In this document: positions 20,978 through 32,428 of the stretch, piece after piece
Layout of the letters: every line of letters starts with the position of its first letter
Position numbering within the stretch: the first letter of the stretch is position 1
Origin: Anniella stebbinsi
Lineage: Eukaryota; Chordata; Lepidosauria; Squamata; Anniellidae
NCBI GenBank assembly: GCA_029215795.1
Contig: JARDYH010000004.1
Span: 221,953,517-222,017,516 of the forward strand
DNA length: 64,000 nt
Reading direction: 5' to 3'
Notes under the pieces: generated by a model
Database searches by the model: none
The model's input: the letters and a program-made list of their open reading frames with translations, nothing else
Told to the model about the DNA's origin: nothing
Made by a program: the position numbers and the translations under genes

Positions 20978-22138
20978 TCAATCAATCAAAATTTTATTAG
21001 GCAACCTAAAATAGGTTTTAGCCAAAAACATAAAAAAAACCCAATACAATACATAGAAGAAAAGTATAAGAATCCAATCACAGTAAAATATATTAAATAC
21101 AGTATACGTAGTATATCAGGATATATGATTGTGAATGGCACATATCCTAAACATGACCGTTGTCTTCTAAAGCAGTTCTGAGCTGAGCTGCTTTCACAGC
21201 AAACCTAGCTATATTTAACAGAGTGGACTTAGATGTGTTTGTAAGTAGATGTATAATTTTATCCATGTCTTTAAGATTAACTACCAGTGCTAGGCATCTC
21301 TTTAAGTATTTGTCTCTAGGGATTTTATACAGTTTACAATATAATACATAATGTGTCGTGTCCTCCACCTCCTGACTGCCACAAATGCATAAGCGTTGTT
21401 CTCTGGGGATGTTCTTATATCTCCCATCTCTAAAGTTTGTTTTCATTGTCTGGAAACGCAAATCAATACCAGCTTTGTGAAGGGGGGGGACGTGATCTCA
21501 GAGAGAGATTTCTCTTCCCCATGAGAGATTTTTAGGAAAGGGAAGATAGAGGAGAATCTCGATATTTTAATTGCTTCCATATCCAGCTTAGCATAGTGTT
21601 CCTGCAGCCTATCTTTAATAAATTTGATATACAACTGTGTTGTATATCAGTTGCCACTACAGCTTTAGGGTCAAACCCAAGGTTCTTTAAACTTGTTTCG
21701 CAACGACTCAGCCAGTGATTTTTAAAGTAGAGGTTTCTCTGCTCCGTTATGCAAAGGGTTATCACTCTGTTGGATGTATAGTTTGTTTTAACATAATAAA
21801 AGAACATCGTTCGCCAGATAGAATATATTACTGGCATTACCCCAAGTTCTGCCCTTATATAACTAGCGGGCGTACCTGGAGGAAGGGCCAGCAAAATCCT
21901 TAGAAACTTGTTTTGTATGATCTCAAGTGAGCATGGTGCTGAGCAACCCCATATCTCAGCACCATATGTAATCTGTGGGATAACCTTTGCTACAAAAACA
22001 CTAATGGCTGGGATAATTAGCTGGCTTCCCTTAACTTTAGCAAATTTTAGCACTGTTTGCATAGATTTTGGGGCTTTCAGTACATCAAACATTAAACAAA
22101 CTGACACATCTCACAAATGGCCATCTCTTTTAAAATGA
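20978..22138 (-). mobile_element. Unclassified non-LTR retrotransposon, ORF2 C-terminal part
   Basis: Three overlapping minus-strand frames (21532-22107, 21443-21634, 21147-21461) form one broken protein. The first contains QITYGAEIWG, the post-RT 'YGxExWG' type motif of several LINE clades. The last contains LCICGSQEVEDTTHYVLYC, a Cys/His cluster (CxC...H...C) like the zinc-binding end of I-, Vingi- or L1-like ORF2 proteins. The RT catalytic core is missing, so the copy is 5'-truncated. The 3' tail is a short TTGA-type repeat (ATCAATCAATCAATCA on the + strand at 20978). At least two frameshifts make it dead. The protein differs clearly from the L2 and CR1 copies in the window. Confidence 0.75.
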
Positions 22139-22139
22139 A

Positions 22140-22215
22140 TAATTTTAAAATGTTTTAATCTTTTTGCTCCAGAATCTATTTTAGATATGGAGTGGTATAT
22201 AAATATTGTAAATTC
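22140..22215 (+). repeat. LINE-type 3' tail fragment
   Basis: TTTTTGCTCCAGAATCTATT then GATATGGAGTGGTATATAAA matches TGCTCCAGAATCTGCCTAGA and TATGGAGCAGTATATAAATG at 62980-63040. This is the end of a LINE related in style to L2, without coding sequence. Confidence 0.6.
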
Positions 22216-22237
22216 ACACACCCCATTTTTTCCTATA

Positions 22238-22362
22238 GCCCAGGGATGAGGAAATTTGGCTTACAACTCCCATCTGCCCTAGCTAGCATAGCCAGTGATA
22301 AGGGATCATGGGAGTTGTAGGCCAAAATATCTGGAGGATCACAAGTTGCCCACCTCTGCATC
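22238..22362. repeat. Foldback repeat, CATCTGGAGGGCACC family
   Basis: TTACAACTCCCATCTGCCC pairs with CATGGGAGTTGTAGGCC across a centre with CTAGCATAGCCAGTG. It is a decayed copy of the 5314-5432 family. Confidence 0.65.
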
Positions 22363-23545
22363 TAATAGATTCTTTCAGCCAATCCTCATGGTTCACCTTT
22401 AGTGCCTTTGTTGCCCCTTGTAATTTCCCCCTTTGAATCTATTTCATTTCTCAAAAGTCCCTGAATTGTGGTGCCCAGAACCAGCCACAAGATCCCAGCT
22501 GCGGCCTTTCCACAGCTGAGCAGAATGGAATTATTACGACTTCAGATAATATTCGTTGTCTTTGGAAGGCTCAGACCAAGCTCTACTCGAAAACATGTCA
22601 ACACAACAGGATCTTGAACTGAACCCTTTGTGCTCCCTTGGTTGGTGCTTCTGGCTTCATGCCCACCCAAATGGCGGCCCAGTGGTGTTCCGCACACCTC
22701 CGTGCCTTCCCTTGCGATAACAGCTGTGTTGTGGTTCAGGATTTTATAATTCAAAACCAAAGATGTTCATGCTTTACCCTTTCACTCCATAACTTGGCAC
22801 TTAACTTACTCATTTAAATTAGATGGTGTACGTTCTAAGGTGACTCTGCTACAGCAATGTCTTTGTTAAAAACATATAAAACACTTCAAAATCTGAGATG
22901 TTGTTATGTTGAATCCCACCCTGCTGAAGGAAAGGGATTTTTATGTGCTTGTGTAGCGGGGAGGGGGGGAGAGCAGTTTCCCTGCCCCCCTGAAATGGAA
23001 AATACCCCTTTGCTGTGCTTTGGAATACGTAGAGCTTCTAAAAATGTTAACACTGCAGTCAATACAGCAGTGAACAACAGCAGCTAGCAATGGGTGAGCA
23101 CCAGACTGCTTGTCCCGAAAATGAATGGGGGTGTCTTGATTTGGCATTGAAACTCCTTCATTGTGTGTGTTGATGTTCAATTGGGTTGTTCAAAATGGCC
23201 CAGACCTTTTGTGAAGCACTACTATTCAGTTTCTCATGACACTCCAAACAGTTGCTCAAATTAGACTTCTAGGGTCTCTGAACTCCCTTGTAGGGTGGCA
23301 AACATCTGTATGAAATGGGGCCACAAACGTATGTCTAAAGCACATAGAGAGCTTTGGCTATCAGGTGTATATAATACAATGACGTATTCCATGGATCTAA
23401 CCACAGTTTGTGGGCCAAACTCTTGAATCAACGTCCTTTAAAATAAAGGTGGGCTGGTAAATACCATACTGTGAACAAGGATACACTAATATGTCATGAC
23501 AGAATTGCTCATATGCCAGGAAAAATACTTCTAATTTAAACAAGG
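22363..23545. other. No recognisable gene or repeat
   Basis: I see only unique-looking or unassigned sequence. The short frames lack known motifs. Confidence 0.5.
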
Positions 23546-23549
23546 GTGC

Positions 23550-23615
23550 AATTCAATGCATGTTTAGACAGCATGGCTGGCTGGGGAATGCCGGGTGTTG
23601 TAGGACTGTTTTCTG
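23550..23615. repeat. Partial foldback, CTGGGAGTTGTAGGAC family
   Basis: GGTGCAATTCAATGCATGTT then TAGACAGCATGGCTGGCTGG and GGGTGTTGTAGGACTGTTTTC is a partial copy of the family at 26010-26140 and 58103-58252. Confidence 0.5.
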
Positions 23616-23960
23616 CCTTGAGAAGAGAAGACTGAGGGGACATGATGACACTATTCAAATACTTGAAAGGTTGTCACACAGAGGAGGGCCAGGATCTCTT
23701 CTTGATCATCTCAGAGTGCAGGACACAGAATAATGGGCTCAAGTTACAGGAAGCCAGAATCCAGCTGGACATCAGGAAAAACTTCCTGACTGTTAGAGCA
23801 GTATGGCAATGGAGCCAATTGCCTAGGGAGGTTGTGGGCTCTCCCACACTAGATGCAGCTGTCAGGGATGCTTTAAGGTGGATTCCTACATTGAGCAGGG
23901 GATTGGACTTGATGGCCTTATAGGCCCCTTCCAACTCTACTATTCTATTATTCTATGCAT
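23615..23960 (+). mobile_element. CR1 LINE 3' end
   Basis: This is a well-preserved CR1 3' end: GAAGACTGAGGGGACATGAT, ATCAGGAAAAACTTCCTGAC, TGGACTTGATGGCCTTATAG, CCCCTTCCAACTCTACTATT, ending with the CR1-typical TTCTATTATTCTATG tail. The frame 23642-23923 is the last part of the ORF2 region. It is the same subfamily as the minus-strand copy at 32927-33075. Confidence 0.9.
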
Positions 23961-24189
23961 AGGGTTAGGGTAGGAAGTGGCCTTGTACTTAGCCAGATCC
24001 CTGGTGCATCTAGCTAAGTCTTGACTATTCAACTCTGGTGAGTTGTTCCCAAACCTGAAACCGCCAAGAAGAATGTTCTCTCCTACTCACCTGGGAGCGG
24101 CACACAGATCGAAGTGTGGAAGACTGAAATGTCATATGGGAAAATGCAGTCTTTGTCATATCCTGGTCCTAAACATCTAGAGCGGCTTT

Positions 24190-24415
24190 CCCCATCCTGG
24201 TGCCCTCCAGATGTTGGAGCTGCAGTCCAACACATTTGAAGGCATTGTGCATGTATGCCTCGTAGCACACACAACGATTTCCATTGGAATATTTTGGATA
24301 ATACAGAAGAAAAAACGGGAAATAACACCAGAAAAGCAATATATGGAATGTGTCATGTGCCCTAACAATTCTTAGTGCATGTTATTACCATTAAAAAGCA
24401 ACTAGTGTAGATCTA
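24190..24415. repeat. Composite: half foldback plus GTGTAGATCT repeat
   Basis: CCTGGTGCCCTCCAGATGTT GGAG is half of the CATCTGGAGGGCACC family. It is followed by sequence with AAAAGCAATATATGGAATGT and ending AGTGTAGATCTAGCC, which resembles 57120-57250 and 51880-51955. The latter is a palindromic family with GTGTAGATCTGGCC ends. Confidence 0.5.
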
Positions 24416-24663
24416 GCCTCAATCATATTTAGAGTGGACCCATTGAAATCAATGAGACAAATTAATCATGCTCTAAGTATACCATTCTTAGTATGACTAA
24501 GTCTGGATCCAACTCATTATTTCCTTCCCTCATAGAAGTGGACTGCAAATATTATTTTGCTGCTGAGGAATGAACTAGATAGGACAGGAAACCATGATCA
24601 GATCTAACATTTCCTTCCCCCACATTGACTTAAAAGCATCTGCTGAGCAAGGCCTCAGTACTG

Positions 24664-24684
24664 AGGGTGGGGGTGGGGGTGGGG
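24664..24684. repeat. (GGTGGG)n simple repeat
   Basis: Several GGTGGG-type units in a G-rich run. Confidence 0.8.
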
Positions 24685-25004
24685 ATAATCATTTCTCCCT
24701 ACAGGATATTCCCAATCTAAATCTTCCCTGTTTGTTCCACTGAAGGAAATACGCAGGGTATCCAGAGCAGTTGGAATGTCTGGGAACATTCTGTGAAGTC
24801 ACACGACCAGAGTCAAGCAGGGTGTGAGGCATGACACTTCAAAGTACAATATAGATTTAACTTGGCAGATGGAACTGGTCTTTTTTTAATGCTTTGGAAA
24901 TAAAATTAACCTGTAATCTCCTGGACCTGTCGCCCTTCTCAAAATACATTTGACGTATATTGCTCACTGTTTATTCATCTTTAATAAGCAACTGGTATGG
25001 GGAT

Positions 25005-25092
25005 AGGTAACCTGGTTCTCTCCAGAACTCCCATCAGCCCCAACCAGTGTGGCCAGTGTTCAGGAATTGTGGGAGTTGTAGTCCACCTCTTA
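25005..25092. repeat. Foldback repeat, CATCTGGAGGGCACC family (partial)
   Basis: CCAGAACTCCCATCAGCCCC pairs with GTGGGAGTTGTAGTCC around a GTGTGGCCAGTG centre. Confidence 0.6.
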
Positions 25093-25109
25093 TGTCTATT
25101 GTTAGACAG

Positions 25110-25326
25110 TAGGCTTCCAGTGGAGACAGATGGCTCAGATTTCAGTGCGGCTATGATTCCATTCTGGGCTTCAGTCAGAACTCTAAAGGAGATCTCTAAG
25201 GTGCTGAACCCTATCCACCCAAATAGGTTCAGCACTTTGGATAGCTCCTTTAGAATTCTGGCTGAGACCCGGAATGGATCCATTGCCCAACCATATTCGG
25301 AGCCATCACCCTCCACTCTAGTCGTT
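25110..25326. repeat. Palindromic family, CAGTGGAGGCTGGTGGC type, copy 1
   Basis: CAGTCAGAACTCTAAAGGAG pairs with CTCCTTTAGAATTCTGGCTG, and AAGGTGCTGAACC pairs with GGTTCAGCACTT. The outer arms include GGAGCCATCACCCTCCACTC. Other copies are at 39713-39900 and 61391-61592. Confidence 0.7.
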
Positions 25327-25739
25327 CGCTGGTCACTCCTGCCCAATTTCTGACTGTCAAATACTAGTACAGAATGAGCTTGGAATTCTCCTAGCAGTTA
25401 CCTGGCTGCAAGTCCATTTTGAGGCCTTTGGGTTTCCAATTGACCTTAGCATGAAATTGTTCCTGCTAGGAGACACAAAAGGTGTCCTTTGTATTTTGTT
25501 TTGTTTTATGAGAAAGCTGCTGGAAGCAACCGGCCCCACTTGGTTACCAGGAAATGAGCTTGGCTAGCCAACAATCCTTTTATCCATTTCCCCAAAAGGT
25601 TGCATGTATGAAGGTCAAGACGCCACTCGCAAGACCTTTGGGAAAAAAAGTCATCCACACCCCCCGTGGGTCAAATGCGCTGGTGATTGCTAGGTTTGTC
25701 ACAGCAAATTAAATGAGCTGTTGCGAAGGTGGCCACTTA

Positions 25740-25905
25740 CGAATCCCCCCCCCCCGAAAAAGAGGAGATGCATCGCCTAGAAAGAGGACGAAAGAAGAAA
25801 CAGATTTGTGTATAATTTGCATGTGCTAGTTGAGATGTATAGATGCAAATGTAGAAATAATTGTTATAATTTAAATAGAAACACAGTACTTCTCAGACTG
25901 TGATC
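25740..25905 (+). repeat. Repeat shared with 48880-49010
   Basis: GTATAGATGCAAATGTAGAA and ATAATTTAAATAGAAACACA with GTACTTCTC recur at 48945-49010 with a few changes. A short GAGGAC motif lies upstream in both. It may be interior sequence of a larger DNA transposon, but the boundaries are unclear. Confidence 0.5.
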
Positions 25906-26009
25906 AGTTTATTTATTGGTGATTTGTACCCCTGTCTAGTCTCTTCAAATGTAAGGGAGTTCTTTCGTCATGGATTAATTGGGCAGCTACTCAGAAAAGG
26001 TCATTTAGG

Positions 26010-26140
26010 GTGCAATACTATGCAAGATTAGGCAGAGAAAAGGCCTACAATTCCCAGCATGCCCCAGTCAGCTATGCTGGCTGGGGCACACTGGGAGTTC
26101 TAGGACTTTTCCCTGTCTTCACTTGCAATTGCACCTTTAA
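26010..26140. repeat. Foldback repeat, CTGGGAGTTGTAGGAC family
   Basis: GCCTACAATTCCCAGCATGC pairs with GCACACTGGGAGTTCTAGGA around the centre GTCAGCTATGCTGGC. The outer parts are GGGTGCAATACTATGC and ACTTGCAATTGCACC. Related copies are at 23550, 32337 and 58103. Confidence 0.75.
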
Positions 26141-26144
26141 GCTG

Positions 26145-26225
26145 AAATCCTATATCCATGTATCTGGGACTAAGCCCCATTAAATTCAATGGGATCTACT
26201 TTTGAGTAGACATGCATAGGATGGC
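26145..26225. repeat. Short repeat, CTAAGCCCCATTAAATTCAA family
   Basis: It pairs CCCATTAAATTCAATGGG internally and continues TTTGAGTAGACATGCATAGG. It is the same family as 18540-18612 and 43440-43560. Confidence 0.6.
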
Positions 26226-26610
26226 AATGTTACTGTAGCTGGCCTTGTCCTGTGCAATACTCTAATCTTGGAATTAAGGCACGCGCCAGTGTGAAACTCA
26301 AACATCTGCAAAAAACGTTCATTTTTACTCAAGCTTTTCCAGACAGCTTTTTTTTGTTTTGTCTAGTATGGTGCTGGTTATTCTCTTATCTATATGCTGA
26401 CATGGATATTTCAATTCACCTTGTGTTGTCTTTTATCGTGGTTGTATATATTTTTGTATATCGCTTTTGTGTGTTTCTTTGTTAAGTAGTATACATATTT
26501 ATTAGATAAAGTTCTCGGGGAGGTTTTGATAAACAACGTTGAGAACATTCGCTGACTTTTGCATGACCAAAGAAATTGCCTGCTCCTTTAATTGTGTTGA
26601 GGGCCAAAAG

Positions 26611-26765
26611 TAGGGTGACCAACTGCCAGGATTTCCCCGGATTTGTCCCATTTTTGTTTGTTCTATCCTGGGTGTCAGGGACAGGGTGGATTTTCTGTGA
26701 TTTTCTATAATGTCCTGGAATGACACACTTTCCCCTTCAAGGCCGTCATTCCTTTCCACTGGATT
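26611..26765. mobile_element. hAT-like element, CAACTGCCAGGATTTCC type, truncated
   Basis: The left end is TAGGGTGACCAACTGCCAGG, then ATTTCCCCGGATTTGTCCC and TTTCTATAATGTCCTGGAAT. It matches the left half of 45419-45837. The right end is missing. Confidence 0.75.
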
Positions 26766-27194
26766 TGTTGCTTTACATGCATTTCATTTTTCACATCTTA
26801 TCTGCTCATCACCTTAAGAGTCTGGCAGAAAGGTATTAAATAAGTAGTGCTGAAATGCAAAAATCCAGCGACGTTTTCAAGATGGGGTGTGGATTTGTCA
26901 TTTCTTAGGCCGTGTTAGTTTTCAGTATGAATTTAAACTCCCTGTTCCAACCACAATGAACCTGAATGTTCCCCAGGAGCCAGTGTGTATTTTTAGCCAC
27001 ATGGGTTATAGAATGGTAACTTGTATGTCAGAGATGATCATTTGTAGAGGCATTACAGTGTCTGAATCCCTTAATCTGTTTAAGTAGGTTTTTCATTATC
27101 CAGGAGGCAATTCCCTCCTATGGCATTGCGATTGGCAGAGACAAAGCAAAGATTGCTGAGCTATCACAGGCTTTGTGCTCCTACCCACCCTTGA

Positions 27195-27225
27195 ATCAAT
27201 CAATCAATCAGTCAATCAATCAATC
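27195..27225. repeat. (TCAA)n simple repeat
   Basis: ATCAATCAATCAATCAGTCA and further TCAA units. It resembles the tail at 20978 and may be the end of another LINE copy, but no LINE protein is visible beside it. Confidence 0.7.
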
Positions 27226-27829
27226 AGAATTGATCTAAAGACTTTTAATCATCTAAAAAAGTGTTTCAGATCAACCGAGTAATAGATTTCCAGGCAGGTA
27301 TATCTAAAAACTGAAATGGCAAACACTTGGGGATTTTTTGGAGGGAGAGGCTATGTCTCTGTCCCTGTATTTTTACTTAAATTGCAATAATTCTGTCTAA
27401 ATTTGAATCTTATACATATAAACTAGCTTATGCAGACATGTGTCCTCTTTTGTCTTCTTTTATTTTTTGGTCCTGTGAGTGATATCTCGATATTCAAGCC
27501 GTTAAGAGTCACCCATCCTTTGCTGTCAACATAGCAGAGGAGGGCGCCTCCTCTAAGATGACCTGAGTAAGGTGCTGGAGCAACAGCTCAATGGGAGGTG
27601 TTAATGCAGCAGGCAAGGCAGGTGTTACAGTAGGCGTGGTTGAGCACTTGGAGGGGGCCCACACTCCAGGAGGGGGTCACTCACTGACAAGGGCCCCCGG
27701 ACTTGCTCCTCCTCTTCACCATGGCAACCTGCTTGTATAGGATGGCACCCTAATCGATTCCAGGTTATGGATGGAGGGAACTAAAACAAAACAAAACACA
27801 AAAAACTGCCTACTCTATATATGTACATT

Positions 27830-28318
27830 TCCGAGCCCGATTCAAGGTGCTGGTTTTAACCTATAAAGCCTTACACGGCTTGGGACCACAATACCTGACG
27901 GAACACCTCTCCCAACACAAACCTACCCGTACACTACGCTCAACTTCCAAGGTCCTCCTCCGGATGCCTACTCTGAGGGAAACTCAGAGGATCGCAACAA
28001 GGGAGAGGGCCTTTTCAGTGGTGGCCCCCCAACTATGGATCGATCTCCCCAACAAGGATCGCCTGGTGCCAACATTGTTATCTTTTCGGCGCCAGGTTAA
28101 GACTTTTTTTCTTCCCCCAGGCATTTAACAGCATATGTTGAGCATTTTTAACTGACCGCTGGACAGTTTAAATTATACATAGTTTGTTTTTAGGCTTTTC
28201 TGGTTTTAAATTTTGTATATTGGTCTTTAAAAGTTCAATGTTTTTAATTTTTTTTAACTGCCCAGAGAGCTCCGGCCATAGGGCATTATATAAATGTAAA
28301 TAATAATAATAATAATAC
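27830..28318 (+). mobile_element. L2 LINE 3' end with ORF2 C-terminus
   Basis: The frame 27847-28128 encodes LVLTYKALHGLGPQYLTEHL, then RERAFSVVAPQLWIDLP and LLSFRRQVKTFF, the same C-terminus as the L2 copy at 53598. It is followed by the L2 3' UTR (GCCCAGAGAGCTCCGGCC, GGGCATTATATAAATG) and an AAT tail. The copy is 5'-truncated and non-functional. Confidence 0.9.
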
Positions 28319-28631
28319 TCTAGAGCAGAAATGAAAAAAGGATGCAACTGCTAGATACGGATTTAAAGTGAAGTCTACTTTGGCCCTCAGAATTCTGACT
28401 AGTCAAGAGAGATGGGCGAACTCACCCACGTGTGATTTAGTGGATGGTGGCCGTGCTACCACCCACCTGACCCTGCTTGTCAGGCTGTGTGATCATCTTC
28501 TGTGGCTCAATGAGGCCCAGCGAGTGATCGGCAGCGATCTGCCCTTGCTCCGGAAATTGCGCATTTCCCCTGTTGTATAAATGGCAGCTGTAAAGTCCCA
28601 TTTATGCAAGAGTAAAGCCCTGAATGGAGTA

Positions 28632-28954
28632 TAGTGTGACCATATGGAAAGCAGGACAGGGCTCCTGTACCTTTAACAGTTGGGTAGAAAAGGGAATTTC
28701 AGCAGGGGTCATTGGTATACAGGCAGCACCTGGCGAAATCCCCTCTTCAGCACAACAGTTAAAGATGCAGGAGCCCTGCCCTCTTGACCAGATTCAAAAG
28801 AGGGCAGGGCTCCTGCAGCTTTAACTGTTGTGATGAAGAGGGAATTTCACCAGGTGCTGCATGCTTACACATGCATACACCTGCTGAAATTCCCTTTTCT
28901 ACGCAACTGTGAAAGATACAGGAGCCCTGCCCACCTTTCCATATGGTTACCCTA
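28632..28954. mobile_element. Foldback hAT-like element, copy 3, perfect 8-bp TSD
   Basis: The ends are TAGTGTGACCATATGGAAAG and CTTTCCATATGGTTACCCTA. It is flanked by ATGGAGTA at 28624-28631 and 28955-28962, a perfect 8-bp duplication. The interior is the family's double palindrome, with a short deletion at the centre. Confidence 0.92.
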
Positions 28955-28962
28955 ATGGAGTA

Positions 28963-30901
28963 AAGTGCACAATGGTGACTCCAAATGACAATGGATGGCT
29001 GCCGAGCGCTCATTGGGCCTCGCAGGCCCTTGGAGTGCAGGTCTGTGAACACTGGGTCCGGGTGTGTGCGTGGCAGACACAAGGGAGTCCATTAGACTCC
29101 CAGACTCAACTGGGTGCCGATGACATTCCTACTAGTAAAGCACAGGAGAAAAGTCCTTCCTCGCAAGGATTAAACTACAGATTTTGAGGGGGCAGACCCC
29201 CCCCCCCAAAGTGGGAAAAAAGATTGTTTTCCTGCAATCTCCCAAATGATTTTTATTGTGCCACAGCAGGTTCAGAACATAACATGGAGACCACACACAC
29301 ACACACGGAAGCCTTGCCAAGTTTAATTATGCATCTACCTTCATTTTTCAACAACTGTTTTCTATTGTCCTGGGCATGTTCCCAGATTATTATTACTTTA
29401 AATTGCCTCCATCCATAGGCTGAGCTGAACCCAAATTAATGGTTCCAGTGACATTCTGTGAACTGAATTGGCATCCTGGGAATAAGCGGCCTAGAAAGAA
29501 AACACAGCAGCATCCCAGAAAAGCACCGCCGTCTTTGTTGAGCATAGTCCAGAGCTGATGGAAAGGTGCCTAGCTCAAACAATCCTTTGGGGAGGGGCTG
29601 CCTGTTGCTAAACACGCAGCCCTGATCATTGACCCAATCCAGCTCTGAGCACGCAAAGCCCCGTAGCGCTACGAAGTGCCGGCTCCAGGTTTTGGGCAGA
29701 GCACCTCAACAGACCTCCTCCCTCAGTGATTCCACCTTCTTGCCGCCATTGGCGCTAGCTGCCTTTGCGCCTCTTCCTCACCATGGCGACCAGTTGTGAG
29801 CGCCAGTGAGCAAGTGAGCAGGTGACATCTGCTGCTCCTTCTTCTGTCCACCGCCGTTGAAGCGTAATGGTGAAGAGGAGGGGTGACTCCGGGAGGGGGG
29901 GAGGATGTGTGAGGTCGACCTTGACATCGACAGCTAAAGAAGCCCCTGACACCAATGTGCAAATGGCCAGTGACCATGCACTGGACATGAGTTGGAATGC
30001 ATCCTTCGCACGCATAGCAAATCCACCTCTTTTTCCCAGGAGAGACAAGAGATTTCAGTACTGGGGGATGGGAAATGTGTGTGTGGGGGGGTTCTGAGTG
30101 GGGGAGTGGTTGCAGGAGAAGGGTCATGCAGCCCCCATTCATCTGCTTGCACTCACAGCCTCCTGAGGTTGCTTTTGGTAAAGACCTCCCCCCCCCCAAC
30201 CCACACTGGGGGACAAACATACACAGCTCTGTAGCCCTCGTCTGGTGTTCTCTACAAATTAACATTGGGTAGAGAGAGGGTGGGGCTGCATACGCTGGCC
30301 CTGCCTGCACCATCATGTCCCCATCAACACTGTGTCCCATGCTGCCCACACACTGGGGGACTCCTGTACGACTGTACTGCCCAATCATGATGACACGCTT
30401 GTGGGGACAGCCTGCGTGCATTCTGTGGGCTTTCCCTCTGCAGAGAAGCCCCAGGAGTGTGGGCAGCATGGTCGCAGTCCTTGGGAGGGATGCGGCAGCA
30501 GGGGCCCTGCCCCCCCGTTCTCCATGCAATCTTAATCCTGTAGAGAAAAGAATTCCTGAATATGAGGTTTGCATGATCTCTTAGCAAGTCAAAACACTCC
30601 CTAGATCAGGACTTGCAGAAATGAAATAGAAGCAAGTTGGTGCCGCCACCCCCTCCCTTGCTTGACCTGAGGCCCCCAGCAGGGCTGGCCCAAGGCATTT
30701 TGTTGCCTGAGGCTAAGAACAAGATGGCGCCCCTCCCATTCTATGTACAAAAGCCAACTGGTCTGGCAGCTGAACCTTTCTTCAACACTGACGATTGGAC
30801 AGCATCCTCTATGGCTCCTGAAGGCAGCAAGCTAACTTAGGGGTAGCCACTTTGTGTGGTGATTATCCTGCATGCCACCTTCAGTTGGTTCCACCCTTAA
30901 A
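28963..30901. other. Unassigned, partly GC-rich; no supported gene
   Basis: Long open frames occur here, the longest being 283 codons on the minus strand (29723-30574). They run through G/C-rich sequence with overlapping frames on both strands and have no recognisable domain. A G/C-rich segment beginning near 29640 and short stretches at 30670-30735 resemble parts of other unassigned segments (27600-27780, 8395-8660), so transposon-derived sequence is more likely than a gene. Confidence 0.5.
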
Positions 30902-31020
30902 TAGGGTGACCATATGGAAAGGAGGGCCGGGCTCCTGTATCTTTCACAGTTGTATAGAATAGGGATTTTTCAGCAGCTGTCATTTGTAGGCATGCAGCAC
31001 CTGGTGAAATCCCCTCTTCA
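30902..31020. mobile_element. Foldback hAT-like element, copy 4, truncated
   Basis: The left end TAGGGTGACCATATGGAAAG and the first arm (to GTGAAATCCCCTCTTCA) are present. The rest is lost where a different palindrome begins. Confidence 0.85.
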
Positions 31021-31023
31021 CCC

Positions 31024-31162
31024 TGCCTCATCACACGGAAGGTTTAATGCACATCTGCCGTGACTTTGATCCACTTTCTCAGGGCTGGACCCGCTCAGGG
31101 CGAGTGGATCAAAGTGGATCAAAGTCGCAGCAGATGTGCATTAAACCTCCCGTGTGATGATG
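31024..31162. repeat. Palindrome, TCATCACACGG ends
   Basis: TCATCACACGGAAGGTTTAA TGCACATCTGC pairs with GCAGATGTGCATTAAACCTC CCGTGTGATGA, and ACTTTGATCCACTT pairs with AAGTGGATCAAAGT. Arms of about 60 bases are nearly perfect. It directly follows the truncated copy 4. The family is unknown. Confidence 0.85.
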
Positions 31163-32336
31163 CTCTGGCAACTCCTTCCACCACCTGCAAGAGGTCATCC
31201 GAAGTATCGGGAGAGTTCCAGGACCTTTTGTGATACTTGGCCACCTCTCTCAGGTGCCCCGCAGCTGCTGCACAAGGTGGAAGGAGCTGCTAGGCAGGAG
31301 AGGTGCCGAGACGGGCGTGCATATGCATGCCCCCCCAAAGTAAGGCAGTGGGCAGGCAGGCGTGGGCAGCTGGGTTGGCTGGCCGGCCACCTGGCTGCCC
31401 AAATAGGTTGGGTGGGCGGAAGGCATGCAAGCAAACCATCTTCTGGTGGTCGTTCGACAGGACCAAGAAGAGGTGATCCCTTAGGAGGGGAAGAGTGGTT
31501 CAGTTCGTTGCTCTTCCCATATTCTGCCACCTGATGCACTGGCCCTGCTTCCCTCTTCTGGGCCAACCAAATGGTGCATCCTGTGGGTGCGATTCCTGAT
31601 CATGTAGAAGAACACATGTGCAGCCCTGCTTGTTGGATGCAGGCATTCAGCCCAGAGATTAGCATGGGTTCACGTGTTGCACCTGTGCATCCTCATCTAG
31701 CCAGAGGAGCAACACACAGCAGAACCTTCCTCGACCTGATGCCCTCCCATGTGACAGACTACAACTCCCATGTGCCACCATCTGCTTTCACATGTCACCA
31801 AATTAGTCCCCATCGGCCCAGGTGCTGCTTCGAAATTTGAAATGTGCCCCGCCCTTCTGTCGCAAAGGGGGGAGAGGAGCATCGCCTCACGGAAATCAAT
31901 TCCACGGGAGGCCTGCCTCTCAGTGCTGGTGGCAACTAGTTGGACAGCTGTTGTTCATCAATAAGACTCAAAAGAATAAAAACAGCCTCCTATTCTTGGC
32001 CTCACGTGTTCCAGGGGATCACATAATCTACTGCTCTTATAAACTTTGTGATAGAAAGCAAACATGCGCAAACATTTGTAGTCACCATAAAATAACATAT
32101 TTTCCACTTGAGGTGATGGAAGTTATTCTTTCCCTTCAGGGTAAAAAAAAAGAGGAATGTTATCTCTGGGGCATTTTACCTAACAAAAATAAATAAGAAT
32201 ATGAGAGTGGCGGAAAGTTGAAAGGATATTTAATTAAATATTAGCAACCTGGTCAGTGACTTGTGGGCAAATGGACTGGTTATAGCTCAGAATCCAGAGG
32301 AGGTCAACATTTTCCCCTTCTTGAATTAGGCACTTA
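31163..32336. other. No recognisable gene
   Basis: The 31195-31566 and 31154-31534 frames lie on opposite strands over the same G/C-rich sequence and show no motif. At 31710-31772 there is a possible decayed CATCTGGAGGGCACC-type half. Confidence 0.45.
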
Positions 32337-32428
32337 AAGGCGCAATCCTGGCTGGGGCATGCTGGGAGTTGTGCGACTCCCCCCCCCCCCCCCCGTCTAA
32401 ACATGCATAGGATTTCACCCTAGGTCTT
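32337..32428. repeat. Partial foldback, CTGGGAGTTGTAGGAC family
   Basis: GGCGCAATCCTGGCTGGGGC then ATGCTGGGAGTTGTGCGACT, a C run, and GTCTAAACATGCATAGGATT match the right half of the family at 58103-58252. Confidence 0.65.

Noticed and set aside
29723..30574. 283-codon minus-strand open frame
   Set aside because: It runs through G/C-rich sequence, overlaps several equally long frames on both strands, has no recognisable domain and no convincing splice or promoter context.
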